Below, in pieces: positions 28,618 to 37,192 of a DNA stretch of 64,000 nucleotides. The DNA comes from Maribacter caenipelagi. GTDB taxonomy: Bacteria > Bacteroidota > Bacteroidia > Flavobacteriales > Flavobacteriaceae. The notes under the pieces are model-generated. The model worked only from the letters and a program-made list of their open reading frames with translations. It did no database searches and was not told the origin of the DNA. How positions within the stretch are numbered: the stretch's first letter is position 1; each line of letters starts with the position of its first letter. The stretch is from the NCBI RefSeq assembly GCF_004364175.1, contig NZ_SNZW01000015.1, forward strand, positions 412,688-476,687, written 5' to 3'. The position numbers and the translations under genes are program-made.

Positions 28618-28955
28618 TATAAATGGAAATCATTTTTTAATTCTGCTACAACCTGTTTTATATCGGTTCTTAGCATCGGAAACCTCTTTTCTATTTCTGC
28701 CATATTTGCTTCTTGCTTACCCAAAGTTTCTAACTCTAAAGCAATGGCACGTGTTTGCTCCATTCCGAGCAAATCTACGTTTGGCTTTATTTTATGCGCA
28801 AGTTTATATACTTGATCATGGTCTTTTTCTTGAAGGGCTTTTTCTAAAGCTTCTAAATCTTCGGGCACTTCTTCCAAAAAAACAGATATAACAGAATTTA
28901 TAAAATCCTGATCTCCCTCTGCCATCTCGTTAATCTTATCCAGGTTATAAATCAT
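28617..28955 (-). CDS. Stand-alone Hpt (histidine phosphotransfer) domain protein
   Basis: A 112-residue all-helical protein with a single Hpt domain. The phosphorylatable residue is predicted to be His54 in [17 protein letters not shown], the canonical AHxxKxxxxxxG context. Such proteins relay phosphate between hybrid kinases and response regulators. No kinase or regulator is nearby: both neighbours are metabolic genes that overlap or abut it (FAH hydrolase at 28955, cinA at 28617). The partner kinase must therefore be encoded elsewhere. Confidence 0.88.
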   Translation of the reverse strand: MIYNLDKINEMAEGDQDFINSVISVFLEEVPEDLEALEKALQEKDHDQVYKLAHKIKPNVDLLGMEQTRAIALELETLGKQEANMAEIEKRFPMLRTDIKQVVAELKNDFHL

Positions 28956-29566
28956 TACTTAATTTTTAAGGTAAAAAGCTCTTTGTCTTCCAAACTACCC
29001 GTAAGATAGTCATTTGGACTTATTTTCCCAACACCAGCAGGTGTTCCAGTAAAAATAATATCTCCTTTTTTTAACATAAAGAACGTTGAAACATAAGCAA
29101 TTATTTCATCTATCTTCCAAAGCATTAAACTGGTATTGCCATCTTGAACGACTTCGCCATTCTTTAACAACTTAAAATTTAGGTTGTTAATATCCTCAAA
29201 ATCAGTTTTAGGAAGCCATTCCCCTATCACAGCAGCACCATCAAAACCTTTAGATTTTTCCCATGGCAACCCCTTATCTTTTAATTTAGATTGCAAATCT
29301 CTTGCAGTAAAATCTATACCCAATCCTATTTCATCATAGTAAGTAGGTGCAAATTCCTTAGCTATATGCTTACCTACTTTTTTAATTTTCACCAAGACCT
29401 CAACCTCATAATGCACATTATCCGTAAATTCTGGAATATAAAAATCTTGCTGTTTAGGCAAAACAGATGAATCTGGTTTTATAAAAACCACCGGTTCTTC
29501 CGGTCTCTCATTCTTCAGTTCATCAATATGTGCTGTATAATTTCTACCTATGCATATAATTTTCAT
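28955..29566 (-). CDS. Fumarylacetoacetate hydrolase family protein
   Basis: A 203-residue FAH-fold enzyme. KIICIGRNYTAHIDELKNE, PVVFIKPDSSVL, HYEVEVLVKI (metal-binding E-x-E) and GDIIFTGTPAGVGKI are the conserved blocks. Related enzymes include acylpyruvate hydrolases and oxaloacetate decarboxylases (FAHD1-like), which is the likeliest activity class; the substrate is not proven. It overlaps the Hpt gene by one base and follows the 29573 gene by six. Confidence 0.9.
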   Translation of the reverse strand: MKIICIGRNYTAHIDELKNERPEEPVVFIKPDSSVLPKQQDFYIPEFTDNVHYEVEVLVKIKKVGKHIAKEFAPTYYDEIGLGIDFTARDLQSKLKDKGLPWEKSKGFDGAAVIGEWLPKTDFEDINNLNFKLLKNGEVVQDGNTSLMLWKIDEIIAYVSTFFMLKKGDIIFTGTPAGVGKISPNDYLTGSLEDKELFTLKIK

Positions 29567-29572
29567 CCGGAC

Positions 29573-30487
29573 TTATTTTTTCTTAGATAATTTTAAACTG
29601 ATGGCAGGTATTAAGTTTTCATTGTTACCTGGTGCTTTTATTGCAAAATCATTCCACTCGCCCATACCATAAACCATGGTTTTAAAATTTTGATTCTTTT
29701 GATATACGGCGGCAAAAGTGGGTGCAAAACGATCTTCTACCACTTTCTTATTTGTAATAGCATGCCTGAAGGTATTCGTATACCAATTATAAGGTAAAAA
29801 TATCCACTCTAACCCAATATACACACCTTCGTCAGGCATTCTAATGCCCATACTTGAAAGATCTATAGATACATAATCTTCGTTCTTAGAACTCTCCAAA
29901 ACAATGCTCTTACGCATTAAATCATGGTTCGGTTTTTTAGTTTTATAATCCACATCATATAACCGAAGTCTAAATTTTGACGAAGCTCTTTTAAACTTGC
30001 TATTCTGTTGTACATGAATGGTTATTTTTTCTATATATTTTTTAGCTGCTCCTATATTAGGAAAATACAATGCCAATACCCAAGGGGTTTCCGCTGAGGA
30101 GAATCCGCTTTTAATACTATACGAACTAACAGGGTTCAATACCTGAGAATCTCCCAAACTTTGAGAAACCACCACTTCTTCAAGCTCAAAGGTTTCTTCT
30201 TTCATATATATTTTCTTCTTTTCAGAAATAACCCTGGCAGACATTATAGTGTCTTTAAAGCCTAATGCCGAAATATGCACGTCGCGTTCTAAATAAGATT
30301 CAGGTACATCTATATAAAAATACCCTTCTTCATCACTTGATGTTCCTTTAAGGGTTTTTAGAAAACTAATGTTGGCATATGGCACAGCTCTTTTTGTTTT
30401 TTCATCATACACATGACCTTCGACCAGAACTTCTTGAGCATGACCTACACCCACTAGCGAAAGAAATACTACTAAACAAACACGCAT
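29573..30487 (-). CDS. Exported carboxypeptidase-like regulatory-domain protein
   Basis: A 304-residue protein with a signal peptide (MRVCLVVFLSLVGVGHAQ) and an N-terminal CarboxypepD_reg-like beta-sandwich (VLVEGHVYDEKTKRAVPYANISFLKTLKGTSSDEEGYFYI), as found at the N-termini of TonB-dependent receptors. No receptor barrel follows. The remaining 190 residues are beta-rich and unassigned. Likely periplasmic or outer-membrane associated. It sits between the exonuclease and FAH genes with two- and six-base gaps. Confidence 0.8.
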   Translation of the reverse strand: MRVCLVVFLSLVGVGHAQEVLVEGHVYDEKTKRAVPYANISFLKTLKGTSSDEEGYFYIDVPESYLERDVHISALGFKDTIMSARVISEKKKIYMKEETFELEEVVVSQSLGDSQVLNPVSSYSIKSGFSSAETPWVLALYFPNIGAAKKYIEKITIHVQQNSKFKRASSKFRLRLYDVDYKTKKPNHDLMRKSIVLESSKNEDYVSIDLSSMGIRMPDEGVYIGLEWIFLPYNWYTNTFRHAITNKKVVEDRFAPTFAAVYQKNQNFKTMVYGMGEWNDFAIKAPGNNENLIPAISLKLSKKK

Positions 30488-30489
30488 TT

Positions 30490-31266
30490 TTAACTTAATT
30501 TATTATTGAGTTTGCTCAGTTTAATTTGAGTAAGAATCTTTTTTGTGTACAGCGGAAAATCGGCATTTAGCATCCATCCGAAATACCCAGGTTCATTTTC
30601 TAAAACAGCATGTACTTTTTTACCTTTATGCTTACCAAAAGAGAAAACTTCTTCTCCTTCCTCATCCATAGCTATAAAGCCCGCAAAATCTACCGATTGC
30701 TTTCTTCTTGAAAATTCAGAAAGTTTTTTAATATTATTTTCAAGATCAGGGTACCTATCTAATTGAGAAAGCAACACTTCGTAGGTTGCATTGGTATCTG
30801 CCGCCGCACTATGTGCGTCTAAAAGATCTTTATCGCAATAGAATTTATAAGCTGCTTCTAGAGTTCTTTTTTCCATCTTGTGAAAAATAGTCTGCACATC
30901 TACAGATACCGTATTTTTCATATCAAAATCAATACCTGCACGCAATAGTTCTTCTGCCAATAAGGGAATGTCGAAGCGATCAGAATTGAATCCGCCTAAA
31001 TCGCTATCCTTTATAATCTTATAAATTTCTTTTGAAAGTTCTTTAAAAGTTGGTTCGTTGGCAACCTTCTCATTAGTAATACCATGAACGGCAATTACCT
31101 CTTCAGGTATTATCATTTCAGGATTAACCAACCATGTTTTACTCTCTTTATTACCGTTAGGGTAAACTTTTAATATCGCTATTTCTACAATACGATCTTT
31201 TGCTACATTGATCCCAGTTGTCTCTAAATCAAAGAAGCAAATAGGTCTGGTAAGCTTTAATTCCAT
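30490..31266 (-). CDS. DEDDh 3'-5' exonuclease with C-terminal DUF3820-like block
   Basis: A 258-residue exonuclease of the DNA polymerase III epsilon type. Motifs: ExoI PICFFDLETTGINVAKDRIVEIA (D-x-E), ExoII GGFNSDRFDIPLL, and ExoIII DAHSAAADTNATYEVL (H and D). The C-terminal FSFGKHKGKKVHAVLENEPGYFGWMLNADFP resembles the DUF3820 motif of the small gene at 572. The start at 31266 (MELKLTRPICFF) is preferred; the in-frame ATG at 31311 adds 15 basic residues not expected in the family. First gene of the operon running to cinA. Confidence 0.92.
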   Translation of the reverse strand: MELKLTRPICFFDLETTGINVAKDRIVEIAILKVYPNGNKESKTWLVNPEMIIPEEVIAVHGITNEKVANEPTFKELSKEIYKIIKDSDLGGFNSDRFDIPLLAEELLRAGIDFDMKNTVSVDVQTIFHKMEKRTLEAAYKFYCDKDLLDAHSAAADTNATYEVLLSQLDRYPDLENNIKKLSEFSRRKQSVDFAGFIAMDEEGEEVFSFGKHKGKKVHAVLENEPGYFGWMLNADFPLYTKKILTQIKLSKLNNKLS

Positions 31267-31416
31267 ACGTGTTCTAGTTTTAACAAAGATACCCTTTCGT
31301 TTATAAGACACATAAAGTTACTCGCGATTAATTTTATTACAAGGTAGAAATCTTAATAAAATCAAACAACTACCATTACAAATGGACCTAAGAATTTCAA
31401 TTTAAATTATCATTTC

Positions 31417-31462
31417 AAAAAAAACACCCCTTTATACAAATTATATAAAGGGGTGTTTTTAT
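31417..31462 (-). terminator. Terminator after the E2 gene
   Basis: Long inverted repeat AAAACACCCCTTTATA / TATAAAGGGGTGTTTT with a seven-base loop, followed on the reverse strand by more T residues. It separates the E2 gene from the exonuclease operon. Confidence 0.92.
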
Positions 31463-31478
31463 TTCTATTTTTTAATAT

Positions 31479-32903
31479 CTACACTTCTCTGTTAACATCC
31501 CAACCTTCTAGATAGTCTGCAACAGCTTTAGCGAACATACTACCTAAAGCACCATTTACAACCCTATGGTCATAACTATGCGATAAGTACATTTTACTAC
31601 GAATAGCGATCACATCACCTTCTGGTGTTTCTATTACCGAAGGAATCTTTCTAATTGCACCAAGGGCTAAAATACCTACTTGTGGCTGATTGATTATTGG
31701 GGTTCCAAATACACTACCGAAAGTACCGACATTCGTTACCGTATATGTACCACCTTGTACCTCATCTGGTTTTAAAGCATTGTTTCTAGAACGATTTGCC
31801 AAGTCATTTACAACCTTAGCAATACCTGTAAGGTTCAACTGATCTGCATTCTTTATAACAGGAACTATTAGATTACCGTCTGGTAATGCAGCAGCCATAC
31901 CTATATTGATATTTTTCTTTTTAATAACGGTATCGCCATCTACAGAAATATTCATCATCGGATATTTCTTCAACGCCTTGGCAACTGCCTCCATAAAAAT
32001 TGGTGTGAACGTAAATTTCTCACCTTCACTTTTAAAGAATGCATCTTTTATCTTATTACGCCAAGTAACAATATTGGTTACATCAACTTCTATAAAACTT
32101 TGAACATGTGCAGATGTCGAAATACTATCGTTCATGTGCTTTGCAATAAGCTTGCCCATTCTCGTCATTGGTATCACCTCATCACCACGAGAAACCTGCA
32201 TTTTAGGTTTTTCAGGTGCTGGTGTATTTGCTTTTGAAACTGGCGGTGCCGAATTAACAGCTACCGTAGGTTCTGGCGCAGATACTTTTACTGGAGCCGC
32301 AACTGGTTGTGGTGCTTCTACCTTATCTTGAACTGCAACTCTATCTGAGGCAGCAACTTGCTGAGCAGACTTACTACCTCCATTTTTAACGTAGCTTAAA
32401 ATATCATCTTTAGTAACCCTACCATCTTTTCCGGTACCTGATATCGTTTCAAGCACATCAAAAGAAATACCTTCTTCTTTTGCTATGTTTTTAACCAATG
32501 GTGAATAGAATCGATCAGAATCTCCATTTAACTGAGCCGTGGAAATTTCTGCTCTAGCATGAACCACAGCTGATTCTGCCGCAGCAACCATTTCTTCTAG
32601 AACCGGTTCTGGTTCTTCTAATTCACTAACCGTGTTCGTAACATCACTCACATCTGCATCACCACCAACTTGAATAATTGCGACTGTTTGCCCTACTTTG
32701 ACAATATCATCTACCTCAAAGCATTTTTCAATTAAAACACCATCGACCTCACTTGGTACTTCACTATCAACCTTATCTGTAGCAATTTCAAAAATGGCTT
32801 CGTCCATTTCAATCGTATCACCTACCTCTTTTAGCCATGACGTTAATGTTGCTTCTGCAACACTCTCTCCCATACGTGGTAGTTTCAATTCAAATTTTGA
32901 CAT
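31479..32903 (-). CDS. 2-oxoacid dehydrogenase E2 (dihydrolipoamide acyltransferase)
   Basis: A 474-residue E2 core enzyme. Domains in order: one lipoyl domain with the lipoylation site in EIATDKVDSEVPSEVDG; an Ala/Pro/Glu-rich linker; an E3/E1-binding domain (YSPLVKNIAKEEGISFDVLETISGTGKDGRVTKDD); a second Pro/Ala linker; and the catalytic acyltransferase domain ending SYDHRVVNGALGSMFAKAV. One lipoyl domain and the MTRMGKLIAKHM region suit a branched-chain or general E2. No E1 or E3 gene is adjacent. The catalytic motif reads HRVVNG where HRxxDG is usual; the histidine is kept. Single-gene unit with its own promoter and terminator. Confidence 0.93.
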   Translation of the reverse strand: MSKFELKLPRMGESVAEATLTSWLKEVGDTIEMDEAIFEIATDKVDSEVPSEVDGVLIEKCFEVDDIVKVGQTVAIIQVGGDADVSDVTNTVSELEEPEPVLEEMVAAAESAVVHARAEISTAQLNGDSDRFYSPLVKNIAKEEGISFDVLETISGTGKDGRVTKDDILSYVKNGGSKSAQQVAASDRVAVQDKVEAPQPVAAPVKVSAPEPTVAVNSAPPVSKANTPAPEKPKMQVSRGDEVIPMTRMGKLIAKHMNDSISTSAHVQSFIEVDVTNIVTWRNKIKDAFFKSEGEKFTFTPIFMEAVAKALKKYPMMNISVDGDTVIKKKNINIGMAAALPDGNLIVPVIKNADQLNLTGIAKVVNDLANRSRNNALKPDEVQGGTYTVTNVGTFGSVFGTPIINQPQVGILALGAIRKIPSVIETPEGDVIAIRSKMYLSHSYDHRVVNGALGSMFAKAVADYLEGWDVNREV

Positions 32904-32940
32904 ATCGATAATTTAAAGCTTGTTTTGTTTATATTTTTTG

Positions 32941-32948
32941 CAAAAATA
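32941..32948 (-). promoter_or_regulatory. -7 promoter element for E2
   Basis: Reverse strand TATTTTTG, exact TAnnTTTG match, 37 bases upstream of the E2 start. Confidence 0.5.
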
Positions 32949-32993
32949 ATAAAATAAATACCTTTTTATTGACATTTACATGAAATTCAAGAA

Positions 32994-33614
32994 CTAATCT
33001 TGCCTCAAAGAGCCTTCAAACGGTACTCTATTCAAAATACTTCTTCCTAAAGTGACCTCATCTGCATATTCCAATTCATCACCAACGGCAATTCCTCTTG
33101 CTATTGTAGAGGTTTTAATATCCAACCCTTCTATCTGTCTGAAGATATAAAAATTGGTAGTATCACCTTCCATGGTAGAACTCAACGCAAAAATCAACTC
33201 CTTTATTACGCCTTTTCTCACTTTATCTACCAAGGTTCCTATTTTCAAATTCTGAGGACCAATACCTTCCATAGGTGATATTTTACCGCCAAGCACATGA
33301 TACTTTCCCCTAAATTGACCTGTATTCTCAATTGCCATGACATCTCTAATATCTTCAACAACACAAACTAATGAACTATCTCTTTTAGGGTTGGCACATA
33401 TTTCGCACTTTGTAGTATCTGAAATATTATGGCAATTTTCACAAAACTGTATTTTACCTCTTAAATCTACCAAAGACGTAGAAAGATTTTCTGTACGTTG
33501 TTCTGGTTGCTTTAATAAATGCAATACCAAACGTAATGCAGTTCGCTTACCTATACCTGGTAATTGCGAAACTTCATACACTGCGTTTTCTAATAATTTC
33601 GAAGAAAAATCCAT
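32994..33614 (-). CDS. recR: Recombination mediator RecR
   Basis: RecR helps load RecA with RecO/RecF at gaps. The 206 residues show the helix-hairpin-helix ([17 protein letters not shown]), the zinc finger with four cysteines ([16 protein letters not shown]), and the Toprim domain ([40 protein letters not shown]). Full family length. Located upstream of the E2 gene on the same strand, 90 bases away. Confidence 0.97.
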   Translation of the reverse strand: MDFSSKLLENAVYEVSQLPGIGKRTALRLVLHLLKQPEQRTENLSTSLVDLRGKIQFCENCHNISDTTKCEICANPKRDSSLVCVVEDIRDVMAIENTGQFRGKYHVLGGKISPMEGIGPQNLKIGTLVDKVRKGVIKELIFALSSTMEGDTTNFYIFRQIEGLDIKTSTIARGIAVGDELEYADEVTLGRSILNRVPFEGSLRQD

Positions 33615-33825
33615 AGGCTAATATGGGTATAAATTTACGATTAAACTTGAAATGCCAATCGTATAGTTTTCATAAAATTTAACAAAACATAATTAGAGCA
33701 GACGAATTGAATTAAATTTTATTTCAGCGAATAAGACCCTTGTGCAGATTTTTCAAACCTAGGTATCTCATCTATTTGCCAAACGGCATTTAAGTTTTTT
33801 TGTACTTTGCCGCAAATTTTAAACC

Positions 33826-35313
33826 ATGAACGCCTCCCATATTTTACTTTTAATTTCTGGCTACTTTGTTTTGCTATTGATTATTTCATATTTCACCGGC
33901 AAAAACGACTCTAACGAAGATTTTTTTAAGGCAGGTAAACAGTCGCCATGGTATTTGGTTGCATTTGGTATGGTAGGTGCCTCTTTATCTGGAGTAACCT
34001 TCATTTCTGTACCAGGTTGGGTAGATGCTTCTCAGTTCAGCTATATGCAAGTTGTTTTTGGGTACTTTTTAGGATACATGGTTACGGCATTTGTGCTACT
34101 TCCTATTTACTACAAACAAAATGTTACCTCTATTTATCAGTATTTAGATGATCGATTTGGCTTTGTAAGTTATAAAGTAGGTGCTATTTCATTTTTCATC
34201 TCTAGAGTTCTTGGTGCTGCATTCCGTTTATTTCTAGTAGCTATTGTTCTGCAACAATTTGTTTTTGATGCTTGGAACGTTCCTTTTGAAATTACCGTAA
34301 TTCTATCCATCTTACTTATTTGGATCTATACTTTTAAAGGCGGAATAAAAACTATTGTTTGGACCGATACCTTGCAGACGCTATTTATGTTGGTATCTGT
34401 TGGACTATCTATTTATTTTATATTGGATAAAATGGACTGGACATTCATTGAATTCTTGAACTCAGCCGAACTAGGACAATACAGTAAAACATTTTTTACA
34501 GATGACCTTTCTTCAAAAAACCATTTGGTAAAATCGTTTTTAGGCGGAATGTTTATTACCATATGCATGACCGGACTAGACCAAGATATGATGCAGAAAA
34601 ACCTAACATGTAGAAATTTGGGTGAAGCCCAAAAGAATATGGTCAGTTTTAGTATTGTACTGGTCGCAGTTACTTTTGTTTTTATGCTACTTGGCGCTCT
34701 GTTATTTATTTATGCAGACGCGCATAACATTACATTACCACTTATGGACGGCTCGCCGAAGTCTGATCTATTATTCCCCGAAATTGCACTCAACAGTGGG
34801 TTGGGGATAACGGTCGCAGTTACATTTATGCTCGGTTTAATTGCCGCAGCTTACAGTAGCGCAGACAGTGCACTTACCTCGTTAACAACATCATTTTGCG
34901 TCGATTTTCTTAATACAGAGAAGAAATCGGAAAATGTAGCAAAAAGAATACGTAGAATTACCCATGTAGGCATGAGCGTTCTGTTAATTCTCGTGGTTAT
35001 CTCTTTTAAATATATACTGGATAAAAATGTAATTGACGGTTTACTAACCGTAGCCTCTTATACCTACGGTCCATTATTAGGATTATTCTCTTTTGGAATT
35101 TTCACTAAACATCAAGTAAAAGACAAATATGTATGGATCGTTGCCCTCATTTGTGTGTCGATAATTCTCTTTTTAGCGAAGCTGCCAAGTGACTATTTCG
35201 GTGGTTACGTATTCGGTTATGAACTTTTACCGTTGAATGGTCTGCTAACCTTTGTAGGATTATGGCTCATTCGCAAAAAAAAGATAACCACTAACTTTAC
35301 CAATATTACTTAA
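33826..35313 (+). CDS. Sodium:solute symporter (SSS family)
   Basis: A 495-residue polytopic membrane protein with about 13 transmembrane segments. SSS signatures: [34 protein letters not shown] near the N-terminus, and [26 protein letters not shown], which contains the sodium-site serines. The substrate cannot be read from sequence. It overlaps the convergent CoA-binding gene by four bases. A partial -7 element (TACTTTG) lies at 33803-33809. Confidence 0.92.
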   Translation: MNASHILLLISGYFVLLLIISYFTGKNDSNEDFFKAGKQSPWYLVAFGMVGASLSGVTFISVPGWVDASQFSYMQVVFGYFLGYMVTAFVLLPIYYKQNVTSIYQYLDDRFGFVSYKVGAISFFISRVLGAAFRLFLVAIVLQQFVFDAWNVPFEITVILSILLIWIYTFKGGIKTIVWTDTLQTLFMLVSVGLSIYFILDKMDWTFIEFLNSAELGQYSKTFFTDDLSSKNHLVKSFLGGMFITICMTGLDQDMMQKNLTCRNLGEAQKNMVSFSIVLVAVTFVFMLLGALLFIYADAHNITLPLMDGSPKSDLLFPEIALNSGLGITVAVTFMLGLIAAAYSSADSALTSLTTSFCVDFLNTEKKSENVAKRIRRITHVGMSVLLILVVISFKYILDKNVIDGLLTVASYTYGPLLGLFSFGIFTKHQVKDKYVWIVALICVSIILFLAKLPSDYFGGYVFGYELLPLNGLLTFVGLWLIRKKKITTNFTNIT

Positions 35314-35669
35314 TATTGACCAGTGCCCAAAAGCACCAAGGTACATGCAATATCCACCTCTATATCGCTATTTTTCAGTAGTTTATAGAACTCCAAATTT
35401 TCTGTGCCAGGATTAAAAATTACTCTTTCTGGCGCTAAAGAAATTATGGTATTGTAATATTCTTCTTGTCTTTTTGGATTTATATATAGGGTAATTGTAT
35501 GAATATCACTAATTTTGTCTAAATTATTGCTGATATTGACTCCAGAAACCTCACCTTCTCTTAATCCATAAGCTAAGGTTTCTACCCCCGAATCAACCAG
35601 TCTATGTATCGCTAAATTGCTATATCGATTTGGTTTTAAGGAGGCTCCGAACACTAGGGTCTTTTTCAT
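35310..35669 (-). CDS. CoA-binding domain protein
   Basis: A 119-residue protein consisting of one Rossmann-type CoA-binding domain: [27 protein letters not shown] at the start, with [22 protein letters not shown] later. Family members (YccU-like) bind CoA; the physiological role is unclear. Single gene, with 394 non-coding bases upstream. Confidence 0.88.
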   Translation of the reverse strand: MKKTLVFGASLKPNRYSNLAIHRLVDSGVETLAYGLREGEVSGVNISNNLDKISDIHTITLYINPKRQEEYYNTIISLAPERVIFNPGTENLEFYKLLKNSDIEVDIACTLVLLGTGQY

Positions 35670-35823
35670 GATAAAATAATGTTAAAAATTATATTAACCG
35701 TAACTAATCGGGCAATATTTCGTCTATTAGTAAAGTTAAATACTCTTTGAGTATAAAAATATTGTTGGTAACGCTATATGTTTATAGTTAATGGTTAGTG
35801 TTTAGTATAGCCTATCAGCATAT

Positions 35824-35870
35824 GAAGCCCGGCTTCCAATTCAATTTGGAATGTTCGGGTTTCTTCTTTT
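35824..35870 (+). terminator. Orphan forward-strand terminator
   Basis: GAAGCCCG pairs with CGGGTTTC (one G-U), enclosing a further TTCCAA/TTGGAA stem, followed by TTCTTTT. The genes on both sides are on the reverse strand, so this may end an unannotated forward transcript. Confidence 0.65.
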
Positions 35871-36028
35871 CAAAGCTTTTCTAAACTACCTATTTACTTT
35901 AAAACATATTGAAAATGAAATAATTACCTATCACAAGTAACAATCGCACCTTAATTGCGTCTATTACTTTATATAGGGATATTTAATAAAGAAGATTGGT
36001 TGGTTTTTTCTTATTGAGTAAAACTATA

Positions 36029-36062
36029 TAGCACCCATAGCCAAAACTATGGGTGCTTTATT
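36029..36062. terminator. Terminator after fabH
   Basis: Inverted repeat TAGCACCCATAG / CTATGGGTGCTT with a six-base loop and flanking A and T stretches, directly after the fabH stop on the reverse strand. Confidence 0.8.
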
Positions 36063-36063
36063 T

Positions 36064-37074
36064 TTACCATCTTATAATGACACTGCCCCAGGTAAAACCA
36101 CTACCAAATGCAGCTAAAACTACTACGTCTCCACTTTTTACCTTACCTTCTTCCCATGCCTCTGTAAGAGCGATAGGAATAGATGCAGCGGTAGTGTTAC
36201 CATATTTCATAATGTTATTGAAAACCTGGTCATCACTTAACTGGAATTTCTTTTGAATAAATTGAGATATTCTCAAGTTGGCTTGATGCGGAACCAATAA
36301 ATCAATATCGGTCGCATTTAATTTATTTTTCTCTAAACCTTCTACGATTACCTCACTGAAACGAACAACTGCATTTTTAAATACAAATTGACCATTCATG
36401 TGCGGATAGTAAGATTCGTCATTAGGATCGTTATCTTCAATGATATCGGTAACCCATCTATTACCCATACCAGGTGCAATTAAAGAAAGTTCTTCTGCAT
36501 GCTGACCTTCTGAATGTAAATGCGTAGATAATATACCTTTTGTAGTATCTTCTTCCCTAGTTAATACTGCCGCACCGGCACCATCACCGAATATTACAGA
36601 AACTCCCCTTCCTCTTGTAGTCATATCTAACCCATGAGAGTGAAGTTCTGAACCTATAACAAGTACATTTTTATACATTCCTGTTTTTATATATTGATCT
36701 GCTATTGAGATAGCATATACAAAACCAGAACATTGATTACGTACGTCTAACGCACCAACTGTTTTAATACCTAAATCTCTTTGAACCAATACACCAGGAC
36801 CTGGGAAATAATAATCGGGACTCAATGTAGCAAAAACGATAAAATCAATATCGTCTTTATCGATACCCGCTCTTTCAATTGCAATTTTTGCGGCTTTTAC
36901 ACCCATAGTTGTGGTGGTGTCTCCATCACCCTTAACTACATGTCTTCTTTCTTTAATGCCTGTACGCTCTTGAATCCAAGCGTCGTTTGTATCCATCACC
37001 TTTGACAAATCATCATTTGTCACTACGTTTTCAGGTACATAATGACCTAAGCCAATTATTTTTGAATTATACAT
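36064..37074 (-). CDS. fabH: Beta-ketoacyl-ACP synthase III
   Basis: Condenses acyl-CoA with malonyl-ACP to start fatty acid synthesis. The 336 residues carry the catalytic triad: Cys115 in LDVRNQCSGFVYA, His in LLVPHQANLRI, and Asn in KYGNTTAASIPIAL. GRGVSVIFGDGAGAAVL is also characteristic. The usual rpmF-plsX neighbours are absent here, so this may be a second, specialised copy. The leader contains the palindrome CCTGAT-N4-ATCAGG at 37089. Confidence 0.93.
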   Translation of the reverse strand: MYNSKIIGLGHYVPENVVTNDDLSKVMDTNDAWIQERTGIKERRHVVKGDGDTTTTMGVKAAKIAIERAGIDKDDIDFIVFATLSPDYYFPGPGVLVQRDLGIKTVGALDVRNQCSGFVYAISIADQYIKTGMYKNVLVIGSELHSHGLDMTTRGRGVSVIFGDGAGAAVLTREEDTTKGILSTHLHSEGQHAEELSLIAPGMGNRWVTDIIEDNDPNDESYYPHMNGQFVFKNAVVRFSEVIVEGLEKNKLNATDIDLLVPHQANLRISQFIQKKFQLSDDQVFNNIMKYGNTTAASIPIALTEAWEEGKVKSGDVVVLAAFGSGFTWGSVIIRW

Positions 37075-37088
37075 AGTAATATTTTAAT

Positions 37089-37104
37089 CCTGATAAAGAT
37101 CAGG
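37089..37104. promoter_or_regulatory. Palindrome in the fabH leader
   Basis: CCTGATAAAGATCAGG, six-base arms with a four-base spacer, 15 bases before the fabH start. It could be an operator or a small RNA hairpin; the regulator is unknown. Confidence 0.3.
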
Positions 37105-37192
37105 TAGAATTAGTGTTGCAATATAAACAACTATTAAGAATTTTATTTGAAAATATAACAATCATCTACAATTAAAAGTGAGTGTAAAATTA

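Larger units (their letters stand above)
35670..36063. other. Non-coding gap with two hairpins
   Basis: No ORF with coding character is visible on either strand. The gap holds a forward-oriented terminator at 35824 with no forward gene just upstream, and a symmetric terminator at 36029. I see no copy of the TATGAAAAAGA small-RNA core found at 7.4 and 39.3 kb. Confidence 0.6.

Noticed and set aside
35670..36063. Possible tRNA in the non-coding gap
   Set aside because: I could not find a cloverleaf with T-arm GTTC and matching acceptor stem.
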